Assembly: GCA_032622095.1 (NCBI GenBank)
Contig: CP136061.1
Span: 262,416,077 to 262,480,076, forward strand
Length of the DNA: 64,000 bases
DNA from: Siphonodentalium dalli
Taxonomy: Eukaryota > Mollusca > Scaphopoda > Gadilida > Siphonodentaliidae
Reading direction: 5' to 3'
Under the pieces are notes generated by a model. It was not told the origin of the DNA. It searched no databases and saw only the letters and a program-made list of their open reading frames with translations. Numbering within the stretch: the stretch's first letter is position 1; every line of letters begins with the position of its first letter. A program made the translations under genes and the position numbers. Below are positions 25,726 to 36,810 of the stretch, in pieces.

Positions 25726-26018
25726 GCGTATGTTCATCATCCAAAAATTTGTCTTCTCTGAAATGGTACAGTTGTGGGGTCGGAATTTTCATGAATCTTA
25801 GTTGATTGCAACCTTCTTCAAGTGTTTGTACTAACTTGGTAGAAAATTTAAAAACTTTTTGCCTGCTAAATTTAAAGCTATTTGGTCAACTTCTGGCAGT
25901 TAAAATTTTTATTTTAACTATTAATTATCTGGTTGAGTTTTGGGTTCTTTTTATTCCGGGGAATAATAACTAATTAATCAAAATACTAGGTTTCTTTTAA
26001 CTTGAGGAATATGTCACT
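25726..26018. other. No recognisable feature
   Basis: AT-rich spacer between the 45-bp array and the next MITE; nothing supported. Confidence 0.45.
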
Positions 26019-26256
26019 TTAACCCTTTCATGATGGGAGCTGTGCTGGTGCAGCATTAAATATCCTGTGCCAGTGCATAGGGAGCCTCGCAAATATAATA
26101 AGAATGCATTGGCTTTACAAGGTGAAGGTAAATATTGTTAGGCCAATGTATTCCCTTATATGCGAGGCTCCCTATGGGAGACTCACATATATAAGAGAAT
26201 GTATTGGCACAGGGTTTTCGCAAAATTTCAGAAAGCTCCCGTCATGGAAGGGTTGA
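26019..26256 (+). mobile_element. Type-B TTAA MITE (copy P8)
   Basis: Left TTAACCCTTTCATGATGGGA; right AGCTCCCGTCATGGAAGGGT followed by TGA, so the right TTAA is mutated to TTGA. It contains one partial and one complete hairpin. The loop reads CTCCCTATGGGAG, as in type B. Confidence 0.78.
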
Positions 26257-26307
26257 CATTATGATTAGGTGTGAGTATTGTATGGCTCTCAACCACCCCC
26301 ATCGATT

Positions 26308-26503
26308 TACAGTAATGCCCTAAGTAATCGACTCCTTAACCACAGAAGAATTATGGGTAACTTTTCAGGATTTAGTCGGAAATATGGCTTGTTGCCATTC
26401 ATTGGAAAGCTCTCAGTGAGAGCTTTCCAACGAATGGCAACAAGCCAAAGTTACCCATAATTCTGCTGTGGGTAAGGAGTCAATTACTTTGGGCATTACT
26501 GTA
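26308..26503. mobile_element. Mariner-like palindromic MITE (copy T1)
   Basis: TA at each end, then CAGTAATGCCCTAAGTAATC and its mirror GGGCATTACTG. The two halves are near-complete reverse complements meeting around 26410, where GAAAGCTCTC faces GAGAGCTTTC. CAGT ends with a TA target fit the Tc1/mariner superfamily; no transposase is present. Confidence 0.8.
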
Positions 26504-26599
26504 CTTGATAAATCTCAGGCTAGACTTTAAAGTGATATGAAACACTTCATATATATGATATCCAAATACATGTAAATAGAAATGTAAGTAGAAAACATG

Positions 26600-26760
26600 G
26601 TCCCGCATATATAAGACAATGCACCGGTTTTACAACAAGACAGACGGAGCCCTCGACTATATGCCCCGGGGGGGGGGGCATAATAATTCCAGGTCAGGAT
26701 AGCAGCTAGGGCACAACTCTCGGAGGTCAAGCTGATTCCAGTACCCCCCCCCCCTCAACC
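26600..26760. repeat. Fragment of hairpin MITE and GC-homopolymer tract
   Basis: A stray CGCATATATAAGA segment resembles the family-P hairpin. It is followed by GGAGCCCTCGACTATATGCC, a run of G and then a run of C. The GGAGCCCTC...GGGGGCATAATAAT pattern also occurs at 38165-38220. Confidence 0.5.
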
Positions 26761-26881
26761 CATAATTCCCTGAATGCATATTCAAAATCAGAAGTTATCT
26801 AAAAATCTTAATCCCAGTAGCTGATAAAACAATAAATGTTCTATAATTCAGAGAGCACACTCCCTCACTGTGGTGGCCATG

Positions 26882-27122
26882 CAAGTCTTGAAATAGTGTG
26901 TCTGTCATTTGCAGAATGAGGTCCCCATAGGGTGAATTTAGTGATGCTATCCCGCATAGCGGGCTAGCATCACCAAATACACCCTCTGGGAACCTCATTC
27001 TGCTGAGGTGTAAGCAGAATGAGGTCCCCAGAGGGTGAATTTGGTGATGCTAGCCCGCTATGCAGGGTAGCATCACTAAATTCTCCCTCTAGGGACCTCA
27101 TTCTGCAAATGACAGACACACT
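26882..27122. mobile_element. hAT-like hairpin MITE (copy H2)
   Basis: Left end CAAGTCTTGAAATAGTGTG with both hairpins present. The right terminus stops at GACAGACACA and lacks the final TTTCAAGGCTTG. CACACTCCCTCACT occurs on both sides of the element, suggesting a longer flanking repeat or loss of the end by recombination. Confidence 0.75.
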
Positions 27123-27442
27123 CCCTCACTATGGTGACTTGTGGCCATGTGCCCTTTAATTTGACTTTTATTAACTGCCACTATTTTAATTGGACAGACC
27201 ACCATCTAGTATTGCCAGTTATGTCAGATTCATTTCAAATTTGATTACTTAAAGCAAGATTTATCTCTTTAACAATGAATGGCTATCAGTGAGAATTTAT
27301 GGCCCCATTAAAGGGTTTGATTCTCTAGATGACTTTTCTCAGAATCATGGACAGAATCTGGTGGAAGATGTGGGAGGTGGTCAGAATGCCTGCATTCCAT
27401 GTTTGAATGTTTCTAATGGGTTTCAAAGGAACTAGGGCAACA
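27123..27442. other. No recognisable feature
   Basis: Unassigned sequence; no coding or repeat signal that I can support. Confidence 0.45.
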
Positions 27443-27635
27443 TACAGTAATGCCCTTAATAATCCACTCCTTAACCACAGCAGATTTATGGGTAACTTTT
27501 CAGGATTTAGTCAGAAATAAGGCTCACTGAGAGCTTTCCGATAAATGGCAACAAGCCATATTTCTGACTAAATCCTGAAAAATTACCCATAATTCTGCTG
27601 TGGTTAAGGAGTCGATTATTTAGGGCATTACTGCA
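27443..27635. mobile_element. Mariner-like palindromic MITE (copy T2)
   Basis: TA then CAGTAATGCCCTTAATAATC on the left; GGGCATTACTG on the right, followed by CA instead of TA. Same internal palindrome as T1 (GGGTAACTTTTCAGGATTTA), with the centre deleted on one side. Confidence 0.8.
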
Positions 27636-27645
27636 GGTCAGTTTC

Positions 27646-28518
27646 CAAGCCTTGAAATAATGTGTCTCTCATTTGCAGAATGAGGTCCCCAGAGGGTGAA
27701 TTTAGTGATGCTACCCTGCACAGTTTGCTAGCGTCACCAAATTCACCCTCTGGTGACCTCATTCTGATTGAGCCTCGTCTTCTGGGAAGTATCTATAGTC
27801 TCAAATAAACATTATTTTAGTTAAGTTATCCATTCTGTTCATTTTCTATATTGCCTAATTTGCAGAAGTTAAAATGTATATTAATGGAAGTGACTAAATG
27901 GGTGAACATCAATTTCAACTGAGGAACTTCAATCTGATCCTAGGTCAGTTGAGGCCTAAGCAGAATGAGCTTCCCAGAGAGTGAATTTGGTGATGCTAGC
28001 CCGCTGTCACTACATTCACCCTCTGGGGACCTAAATCTAAATATCAGACACACTCAAGCCTGCAAATAGTGTGTCTGTCATTTGCAGAATGAGGTCCCCA
28101 GAGGGTGAATTTAGTGACGCTATCCCGCATAGCGGGCTAGCATCACTACATTCACCCTCTGGGGACCTCATTCTGCTAAGGCCCTCAACTGCTATGGCAG
28201 ACCTAGGATCAGATTGAAGTTCCCAGTTGAGGTTGGTGATGTTCACCCATTGGGCACCTCAATTATGAATTTTATCTTCTGCAAATTAGGGGATATAGAA
28301 ACTTCCTAGAAGGGAAATATAACTAAAACAATGTTAATTTGATACTATAGATACTTCCCAGAAGATGAGGCCTAAGCAGAATGAGGTCTCCAGAGGGTGA
28401 ATTTGGTGATGCTAGCCCGCTTTGCGGGATAACATCACTAAATTCACCCTCTGGGGACCTCATTCTGCAAATGACAGACACACTATTTGCAGACTTGGAC
28501 ACACTATTTCAAGGATTG
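27646..28518. mobile_element. hAT-like MITE, long form, split by H4 (copy H3)
   Basis: Starts CAAGCCTTGAAATAATGTG. After the first hairpin it carries a middle segment (ATCTATAGTCTCAAATAAAC ... CAATCTGATCCTAGGTC) absent from short copies, then a second hairpin. Its right end is interrupted at 28055 by H4 and resumes after 28505 with ATTTCAAGGATTG. Confidence 0.78.
28055..28497. mobile_element. hAT-like MITE, long form, nested in H3 (copy H4)
   Basis: An exact 8-bp target duplication, GACACACT, lies at 28047-28054 and 28498-28505. The target is the right terminus of H3, so H4 is the younger insertion. It has two hairpins and the long-form middle segment. Confidence 0.9.
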
Positions 28519-28885
28519 GAAGTTCCACTAAAAACTGAAGCCTGGCTGCATGACTTGTATATATTCGGCTCATAAAGACACCTTGATCATGCCATGAATC
28601 TTTACTATGGCTAACGCCCCGTAGAGATCATATTCCACCAGTACAAAACCTGGGAACTTTTTGAAGTTCTGAAAGGGAACATTATAAAGTCAAAAAAATA
28701 ACACGGGGGAAATATTTCTTAGTGATTATCTGTTCCTTAATAGTGTACTTCACTATATGTGAAGGTCCCAACTCGAAATTGCATGTTTTTCTGTGACTTT
28801 TGTGAGCTGATATCACAATAAACATTGAATTATTTACCCAGGAAAAGTTCCATAATTATAAGAAACGCAAAGCAAAATTGCCCAC

Positions 28886-29037
28886 TGTCGGGGATTGTGT
28901 ATATGTTTACCGGATATCGGTTCTTTACCGGATATGCGTGGTCCGGGTTTTTGTATTCCATGTTTTGAATAAGTTGGAAAAATAGATTTCGATTGAATCA
29001 CGTTTTCTCTCTCTCTCTCCCGATTATAACTCCTACA
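28886..29037 (+). repeat. 5' LTR of BEL/Pao copy 1
   Basis: 152 bp, TGTCGGGG...CTCCTACA. It contains a direct repeat of TTTACCGGATAT (around 28907 and 28925) and a CT microsatellite near the 3' end. I see no base difference from its partner at 33348. It differs from the LTRs of copy 2 by one base (CACG for CACA). Confidence 0.97.
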
Positions 29038-29058
29038 TTTGGTCCATCGAACCGTAAT

Positions 29059-32000
29059 ATGGCAGACAAACTATTCCGAGTTAGACGAGCGCATCGTAGC
29101 CAATGCCGCAAACTCATAATCGAACTGGAGGCGACAATCGAAGCAAATAACTCCAATCGTGCATTGGTGACACTGACGAAATTCAGAAAAAAAATCGAAT
29201 TTCTCGAACAACTCGACGCCGAAATAACCGACTCACTCGACCCAACCGATGAGAAGTTCGAAGAAGCAATCATCGAATACGATGAATACATCGACATACT
29301 GCATACAAAGTCCCAAGAATGCGAAATAGCCCTAAAATCAATGACAATTTCGCGGGAATCACGGGAAGACGTTTCGTCCCACGTACCGAAAACAACCATG
29401 TGTCTACCGAAAGTTGACATTCCCAAGTTCGGCGGAAATATAATGAACTGGCCTTCGTTCTGGGGCTTGTTTAACACCATCCATTCCTCAAAAACACTGA
29501 GTGAAATAGAAAAATTCACCTACCTAAAGACATTCATAATCGGTGAGGCTGAATCCTGCATTGCTGGCATGTCAATGACAGGGACCAACTACATGAAAGC
29601 GGTGGAGCTACTGACCGCCAGATTTGGACAACCACATCGCATCGTCGACGCCTATATGAAACATCTCCTCAATCTACAAAAACCGAGACCCGACCTACAA
29701 TCGATGAGATGTTTTTCGGACAACCTGGAAGCCTCGATCAGAACTCTGGAATCGTTAGGAAAAACAGAAAATACTTATGAAGCAATGCTAATGCCCTCTT
29801 TGTGGGAGAAAATTCTGCATGATTTACAACGCAACTTAGCACGAAGTCACGGCAACAAGGAATGGACGCTCAAAGAGTTTAGAAGCGAACTCTGCTTAGA
29901 AGTTTCTGCCCTCGAATCATGCTCAACACCAAGCTACACATCCAGAAATGAGTTCACCAACGACGATTCACAGGAACCAGGAACAATCACTTCACTTTAT
30001 GCGGGTGCTTCATCGAGCAGAAATTATAATCGATCACCTCGCTCATGTGTTTTCTGCTCAGCGCCACATTTTCCATCCGACTGTGTGAAACTGAAAGACG
30101 TCCCATCAAGAATAGACTTCATCAAAAGATCAAACCTGTGTTTTAACTGTTTAGGACAGCACAGAGTTAACGTATGCCGATCTATCAAGAGGTGCCTCAT
30201 CTGCAAAGGAAAACATCATACGAGCATCCATCGGAATTCTGAATCTGAGCAAATGGACGAACCATCACAATCAGAACCAACGACGAATGCTACAGACGCA
30301 ATTGTGACAACAACAATGACACACACACCTCAGATCCTTCTGAAGACTGCAGTTGCTACCATATATGACGAAAAATTAGACTCTCACACCACAGGACATT
30401 TACTCTTCAATAATGGCTCACAACGAACATTCATAACTAAAGAGCTAGTGGACCAGCTGGGACTTGTGACGCGTAAAACTCAAACATTGAATCTCTCAAC
30501 CTTCGGTGGTGAATCGGCACAAACACGACAACTGGATGAAGTTATATTCAATGTTGCAAGTGGCAGCTCAATGACTCAAATCAAAGCATTGGTTGTTCCA
30601 ACCATTACCAACCCAGTTCCGATAACAATCACGTCTTGTGCGGCTGTACCTGAACTGTTTGGTCTAAAACTGGCTCACCCACTAGATTATGACTGTAATC
30701 CATTTACCATATCAATTCTAATTGGCAGTGACAATTATTATGCATTTGTCCAGAATGACATAATAAAAACAACCGCTGGTCCTGTCGTGAATTCTACTCT
30801 AGGATACCTCATATGCGGTCCATCTGACAAGAAAGCTGAATCAACAAGCTCAACAGCATCTATGCTGCATGTTCTCATAGAACCAGACGACTCGGACCTA
30901 AAACAATTTTGGTCTCTCGAAACTATTGGCATTGACCCTGTGACCGACGACGCCAATGATATCGTGAAACAATATTGCGATACATCGATACAGTTTACCG
31001 ATGGTCGTTATGAAGCGAAACTCCCATGGTTATCCGAACACGAACAACTGCCATCTAATCTCGAACTCACCCACAACAGGACCCGATCAACGATTAGACA
31101 CTTGGCAACGAAACCTGAACTGTTCTTAAAGTATGGAGAAATCATACAAGATCAACTCAACCGTGACTTTATTGAGAAAGTACCTGGAAACACATGCAGT
31201 CCAACCGACACAGTGGTACATTATCTGCCACACCATCCGGTGTGCAAGGACTCTGCCACTACACCAATTAGAATAGTCTTCGACTGCAGCTGCGCACAGA
31301 AAGGACTACCTTCGTTGAATGATTGCCTTGAGTGTGGACCGCCATTACTCAACAATATTGCTTCCATTCTCATGAGATTTCGCGTTGGAAAGTACGGCGT
31401 CACCACAGATATCGAGAAGGCGTTCCTCAACATCGGCCTGGTGCATAGTGATCGCGACGCAACACGATTCTTCTGGTTGTCCGACCCGAACGACCCCGAG
31501 AGTGATTTCGTGATCTACCGATTCAAGCGTGTTCTGTTTGGTGCTAAATGTTCTCCGTTTATTCTCAACAGCACCATCATTCATCACCTGAAGGATCTGT
31601 CTCATTCCGTGACAGCCGCTGATGTGATGTTGTCAAATATCTATGTTGACAACATTGTCACAAGTTTCGATAGTGCAGAAAATGTGTGTTCGTTCTCCCA
31701 GCAAGCCTGTGAAATCATGGGCAGTGCAGGTTTTAACCTGAGAAGCTGGGCTTCAAATTGTGCGCAATTCACTGACGCACCCACCGATACTTCTACGAAA
31801 GCTGATCCTGTGAAAGTGTTGGGTGTCAATTGGGATGTTAACAGCGACATCCTCACACTCAACCAAGGCTGTCTACCTTTCGAAGGAGCTTCGATTACAA
31901 AGCGTTGCATCCTGCAGCAAATTTCCAAAATCTTTGATCCGCTCGGTATTCTATCACCCGTGTCCATACGTGCGCATCCTCATGCAGGATATTTGGAAGG

Positions 32001-33333
32001 AGTCTATTAGCTGGGATGCACCGCTACCAGATCAGTATTGTGCGCGATGGAAAGAAATATCGACCGATCTCAACCGAGCGTCCAAATTGGAAATTCCGCG
32101 ACAGTACAGTTGTTGCCGAAATCACTCAAGTGGTCAGACAGTCCTACACGTATTTGCAGATGCTAGTTCGCACGCTTACGGGGTGGTATGTTACCTTCAA
32201 TCGTCCAGTGGTACCTCCTTTGTGATTGCGAAGTCGCGCGTGGCACCGCTAAAACTCATGACAATACCGAAATTGGAGCTCATGGCCGCTACCATTGCCG
32301 CACGATTAGGCATTCGAGCGTTCGATTCGTTGATATCAACATTTCCTCAACTCCACATCAAATTCTGGTCAGATAGTACGATTGTCCTGAGTTGGCTTTC
32401 ATCCGAGAAAAAACTTCCAATATTTGTCGCCAATCGTACCAAGGAGATTAAAAACCTGACCCAGACACACACATGGAGTTATTGTGCCACAACTTCAAAC
32501 CCGCCGACTTGTTGACGCGTGGCATATCGGCGGACGAACTTACAAAGAGCGACATTTGGTTCCACGGTCCACTGGACTTAATCGACAATACCCAGCCTTC
32601 CATTAGTCTAGTGGCTAATACAAATGAAAACACACTGACGTCCGATCAACCAACTGCGACAACAGAAATCACTGAAACTGGTATTCACATTGTCGTTCCA
32701 ATCAATCGTTTCTCAAGTATGACCAAGTTACTTCGAGTCTCTGCCTGGGTTTTCCGGTTCATTAACAATATACGTCGCCGAACAAACACCCGAAACGGTC
32801 CACTTGACATTTCCGAACTTGAAAATGCAAAGACACATTGGATCCAATGCGCACAGGCAACAGCATATGATAGTGTACTACGTGAACTTTCTCAGTCTAG
32901 GCCTAAGACACCAATAATAACACAACTACAATTATTTCTCGATCCAAATGGTGTCATTCGGTGCAGAGGTAGATTACAGAATGCTGACCTTCAGGACAAC
33001 ACGAAATTTCCAGTTCTCCTACCAAAATACCACCCATTCTCTAGACTGCTCGTACAGGACATTCACGAAACAGTCAAACATTCTGGTGTCAACTCGACTG
33101 TTATCGCGATACGTTCAGCCTACTGGATTCCATGTGTCAGACAATTGGTAAAATCGATACTCAAACAGTGTGTTCCATGTCGCAGAGTTACCTGTAAACC
33201 TTATCAGTTACCAAACCCACCGCCATTACCACCTTGTCGCGTAGACGACAGCAGGTTCTTCCACAGAGAAGTGTTATATCTGCCTTTTCACATGTACCGT
33301 AACACGCGCCATACACATCGAACTTACAACTGA
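29059..33333 (+). pseudogene. Gag-Pol polyprotein of BEL/Pao copy 1, disabled
   Basis: Starts at the same ATG (MADKLFRVRR) as the intact copy. Frame one stays open from 29059 to a stop at 32010 and covers Gag, the zinc knuckles, the protease and reverse transcriptase. A 2-bp deletion near 31974 shifts the frame into 31974-32515, which carries the RNase H-like region. A 1-bp deletion near 32501 shifts it again into the 32501-33333 frame, which carries the zinc-binding part of integrase. A 59-bp deletion at 33244 with a 2-bp AG microhomology, and a deletion of about 925 bp at 33345, remove the integrase catalytic core and the C-terminal domain. A 3-bp in-frame deletion lies near 30787. The protease motif is changed: LLFNNGSQ here, LLFDDGSQ in the intact copy, so the expected catalytic Asp is Asn. 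The reverse transcriptase motif YVDN is kept. It cannot make a working polyprotein. Confidence 0.95.
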
Positions 33334-33347
33334 TTTGAAGACAGTTA

Positions 33348-33499
33348 TGTCGGGGATTGTGTATATGTTTACCGGATATCGGTTCTTTACCGGATATGCG
33401 TGGTCCGGGTTTTTGTATTCCATGTTTTGAATAAGTTGGAAAAATAGATTTCGATTGAATCACGTTTTCTCTCTCTCTCTCCCGATTATAACTCCTACA
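33348..33499 (+). repeat. 3' LTR of BEL/Pao copy 1
   Basis: 152 bp, with no differences from its 5' partner that I can find. No polypurine tract precedes it; ACAGTTA joins the LTR directly because of the large deletion. Confidence 0.97.
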
Positions 33500-33563
33500 C
33501 CCACAAAGTCACTTAAATCTTGACATTTCGAGTCTGGACCTTCACCTCCAGTCAAGTACATTA

Positions 33564-33762
33564 TTAACCCTTTGAGTGCCAGGTCGATTTTTGTATCAAC
33601 CCATATACCCTGTGCCAATGCATAGGTCGCCTCGCATATATAAGAGAATGCATTGGCTTAACATTTTTTTTACAATTTTAATATATTTTATTATATTCTC
33701 TAACAGACTTATTGTGTAGGTTTAGGGCCGATAATATCGGCACCTGGCACTCAAAGGGTTAA
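33564..33762 (+). mobile_element. TTAA MITE, type C (copy P9)
   Basis: Both TTAA ends are intact (33564-33567 and 33759-33762), with termini CCCTTTGAGTGCCAGGTC and CCTGGCACTCAAAGGG. The hairpin has lost its left half (ATGCATAGGTCGCCTCGC). It inserted into a TTAA of the foldback element's right arm; the left arm still shows the empty site CCTTAATAG near 28737-28745. Confidence 0.85.
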
Positions 33763-34079
33763 GAAAGAGATAATAACAAAGAAATAGCTTCCCTTTGTTA
33801 TTTTTTCGATTATATAAGGTTCCATGTCAAAACTTTAAAAAGTTCCCAGGTTTTGTATATTGGTGGAATATATGATCTCTACGAGCGGTAGCAATAGTAA
33901 AGATTCATGGCATGATCTAGGCTGACTTGGTGCTCAGTGGAAATCCGTAACAAATTGGGTCAAAATCCAACAGAAAACTAAATTCACGGAACAATTTCGT
34001 CAAACATTTCTGAATTTCAGACTGCTGTAGAATAATTTAAAAGCTGATCTATTAGTGTCAGGGGTGGGGGAGTGTAACA

Positions 34080-34239
34080 CAGGGGTGGAGCCAGGATTCC
34101 CCCTGATGCAGGGGCTATGATCCCTAGTGGGGGAGGGGGCTATAAGATCCCAGAAGCTACCAGACTTGACCATTGCAGATTTCCCCAATGGGGAGGGGGG
34201 CTAATCCCTCCCTGACCCCCTCCCCTGGTGCCACCACTG
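34080..34239. mobile_element. Possible GC-rich TIR element
   Basis: CAGGGGTGGAGCCAGG at the left faces CCTGGTGCCACCACTG at the right (13 of 16 positions pair). The interior is G-rich then C-rich. The ends resemble hAT-type CAG...CTG termini, but no 8-bp duplication is visible, so this is tentative. Confidence 0.4.
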
Positions 34240-35119
34240 GAGTTCATCACCCACTGCTTCACATCTGATCATTCTCAAGTGCTTGAAGTCTCTGTTACAA
34301 TGTAAAATATTTATTTTTTCTTGCACCTCTTCAAACTAAATTTCAAATCATTTCATCAAAGTCTTATAGTGAATCCCCAAAAATGTAAGGGAGACCAGCA
34401 TTCGGATTCCATGAAGCAGTTAATTTTGTAAGTCGGTTTCCTCTAATAATTGCATGAATTATTATCTAAATGGCATCCAGCAAATTGTTTTCCTGTTCGT
34501 ATAACTTCTCAAAATATTATTGTTGTAATTTTTTAACTGGTGTCACATGTCAAAAATAAGATATAGAGGATCGTGCAGACATAGCTTCTCTTAACTCATG
34601 AATCAATTTAAAAACAACAGTGCAATTACAGAGGTGTAGCTTTCTTTCTTTACAAAATACTCATTGAGGAGAACGCTTGTGTGCCAAACAGAAGTGAAGG
34701 GTGGAATATAAGTGCAGGGCAAGATAGAAGTGTGTGGTCACCATGTGGTGGAAACATATCAATTCTCACAGAAAATTTGATATTAAGTGGAAGATGGACA
34801 TTTTTCAATATTAAACTTGAACAATTATTTTTGTAGACTTGAGTTTAAAGCAAGTTTTCACAATTGACATGCTAAAAATTGATACATGTACAGGAAATTT
34901 TAACCATCGTTCATGTCTACATGCCCCGTGTGCTGCTGTGTGCACAACATCTCAAATGAAAAATCGGCATTTTTTTTGTAATTAAACTATTTGTATAGCA
35001 TTTTTTAATTAAATATAGAACAGAGCCATTAATTGTTTTAAAATTTGCAGGCCCGAAAAAGCATCGTTCAGGGTGGAATTTTCATAAAAATTAATAAACG
35101 TACAGGTACCTTTATTTGG
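34240..35119. other. No recognisable feature
   Basis: About 0.9 kb of AT-rich sequence without a credible gene, RNA, tandem repeat or terminal repeat. Confidence 0.5.
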
Positions 35120-35127
35120 CACACATG

Positions 35128-35381
35128 CAAGCCTTGAAATAGTGTGTCTGTCATTTGCAGAATGAGGTCCCCAGAGGGTGAATTTAGTGATGCTACCCCG
35201 CATAGCAGGCTAGCATCACCAAATTCACCCTCTGGGGACCTCATTCTGCTTACACCTCAGCAGAATGAGGTTCCCAGAGGGTGAATTTGGTGATGCTAGC
35301 CCACTATGCGGGGTAGCATCACTAAATTCACCCTCTGGGGACCTCATTCTGCAAATGACAGACACCCTATTTCAAAGCTTG
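35128..35381. mobile_element. hAT-like hairpin MITE, short form (copy H5)
   Basis: An exact 8-bp target duplication, CACACATG, at 35120-35127 and 35382-35389. Termini CAAGCCTTGAAATAGTGTG and CCCTATTTCAAAGCTTG. Two hairpins of GAGGTCCCCAGAGGGTGAAT and its complement. Confidence 0.93.
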
Positions 35382-35449
35382 CACACATGAGTAGTTCTCT
35401 TGGGATATTTTTAGATAATAAGTTCAACACAAACAAGTCAGAGACATCA

Positions 35450-35612
35450 TAATTACAGGTCCACAAGTTATCATGGTACTAAATATCTGTGCCAAGTTTC
35501 AAAAACATTCACCGGAAAATGTAGGAATATATGCTCGGACAAAATTATGCATGTTGCGAACAATTTCTAAGTCGAAAAATGTGGATAACTCCACTATAAT
35601 CAGTTGGACGGA
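35450..35612. repeat. Dispersed repeat fragment with TGTGCCAAGTTTC motif
   Basis: Contains GTGCCAAGTTTC, GGATAACTCC and GGACGGACAAG, the same loose pattern as segments at 61.0-61.7 and 63.5-64.0 kb. It probably belongs to an old, widely dispersed repeat; the class is unknown. Confidence 0.5.
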
Positions 35613-36058
35613 CAAGCCTGGAACTAGCGTGTCTGATATTTGCAGAATGAGGTCCGCAGAGGGTGAATTTAGTGATGCAATCCGCACAGTGGGCTAGCAT
35701 CAGCAAATTCACCTTCTGGGAACCTCATTCTGCTTTGGCCCTCAACTGCTATGGTAGACCTAGGATCAGATTGAAGTCCCCCAGTTGAAGTTGGTGATGT
35801 TCACCCATTGGGCACCTCGATTATGCATTTTATCTTTTGCAAATTAGGGGATATAGAAACTTCCCAGAAGGGAAAATGTAAGTAAAAACAATGTTAATTT
35901 GAGACTACAGATACTTTCCAGAAGATGAGGTCTAAGCAGAATGAGGTCTATAGAGGGTGAATTTTGTGATGCCAGCCCGCTGTGTGGGATAGCATCACTA
36001 AATTCACCCTCTGGGGACCTCATTCTGCAAATGACAGACACGCTATATTGCAGGCTTG
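35613..36058. mobile_element. hAT-like MITE, long form (copy H6)
   Basis: Termini CAAGCCTGGAACTAGCGTG and GCTATATTGCAGGCTTG. It has both hairpins and the long-form middle with AGGATCAGATTGAAG and GTTAATTTGAGACTAC. The flanks TGGACGGA and AGGAAGGA agree at 6 of 8 positions, compatible with an aged 8-bp duplication. Confidence 0.82.
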
Positions 36059-36307
36059 AGGAAGGACCTCATAATGGTGACGTACACAGGTTCCCCATGG
36101 TACTAATATATGTGTGCAAAGTATAATAAAATTAACTGAAAAATGAAGGAATACAAGGTCAGAAAAAGTGTTACTCTCAGCGTAACTTCTTTACAGAGGG
36201 GTATAATTACAGTATCATTGTAAGGAATAGGCATCAGGAAAACTGCACAAGAAAATCCAAGATAATATTTAGCACATTTACAAGAACGGGCTCTTCAATA
36301 TTCACCA
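36059..36307. other. Old dispersed repeat remnant or spacer
   Basis: GTACACAGGTTCCCCATGGT and ATGTGTGCAAAGTATAATA recall the dispersed repeat at 35450. Nothing firmer can be said. Confidence 0.35.
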
Positions 36308-36510
36308 TTAACCTTTTCATGACGGGAGCTGCGTTGGTGCAGAATTAAATACCCTGTGCCAGTGCATTCTCTTATATATACGTGTCTCCCAAAGGGAGCC
36401 TCGCTTATATTAGAGATCAAGGTAAATATTGTTAGGCCAATGCTTGCATTCTCTTATATATGTCAGGCTCCCTATGGAAGACTTGCATATACAAGAGAAT
36501 GCATGCATGA
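36308..36510 (+). mobile_element. Type-B TTAA MITE, right end lost (copy P10)
   Basis: Left end TTAACCTTTTCATGACGGGA. It contains two partial hairpins with CATTCTCTTATATAT. The expected CTCCCGTCATGAAAGGGTTAA right end is missing; sequence after about 36510 is unrelated. Confidence 0.7.
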
Positions 36511-36810
36511 ATAATTTTTATCATAGGTGAATGTTTTTGGGCACTCAGCCCTAAAGATGGTAAAATTGCATCCTTGGAATGTCGATATCTGCAAGCCTGC
36601 ATTGTGTGTCTCATTTGGAGAATGAGGTCCCCAGAGGGCAAATTTCGTGACACTATCCCACTATGAGGGATAGCATCACCAAAATCACCCTCTTGGTTCC
36701 TCATTCTGCTTAGGGCTCAACTTCTGAGAAGTATCTATAGTCTCAAATTAACATTATTTTCAGTTACTTTTTCCTTTCTGTTCAGTTTCTATATCCTCCA
36801 ATTAGCAGAA

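Larger units (their letters stand above)
28886..33499 (+). mobile_element. BEL/Pao LTR retrotransposon, defective copy 1
   Basis: Two 152-bp direct repeats (28886-29037 and 33348-33499) bound a 4614-bp element. The flanks are an exact 5-bp target duplication, CCCAC, at 28881-28885 and 33500-33504. The internal region aligns along its length with the intact element at 53569-59171 but is 989 bp shorter. The difference is fully accounted for by deletions of 3, 2, 1, 59 and a net 924 bp. The last one removes the integrase core, the C-terminus and the polypurine tract. Confidence 0.96.
28583..33918. mobile_element. Inverted-repeat (foldback-like) element split by BEL/Pao copy 1 and P9
   Basis: The left arm, about 28583-28813, is the approximate reverse complement of sequence in 33500-33918 once P9 is removed. 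Matching anchors include GATCATGCCATGAATCTTTA with its complement near 33895-33918, AACCTGGGAACTTTTT with AAAAAGTTCCCAGGTT near 33835, and GTGAAGGTCC with GGACCTTCAC near 33525. The palindrome therefore predates both insertions. Its own target duplication was not resolved. Confidence 0.75.

Noticed and set aside
32473-33333. Separate small gene in BEL/Pao copy 1
   Set aside because: It aligns with the integrase zinc-binding part of the intact polyprotein in a shifted frame; it is a fragment of the disabled Pol.
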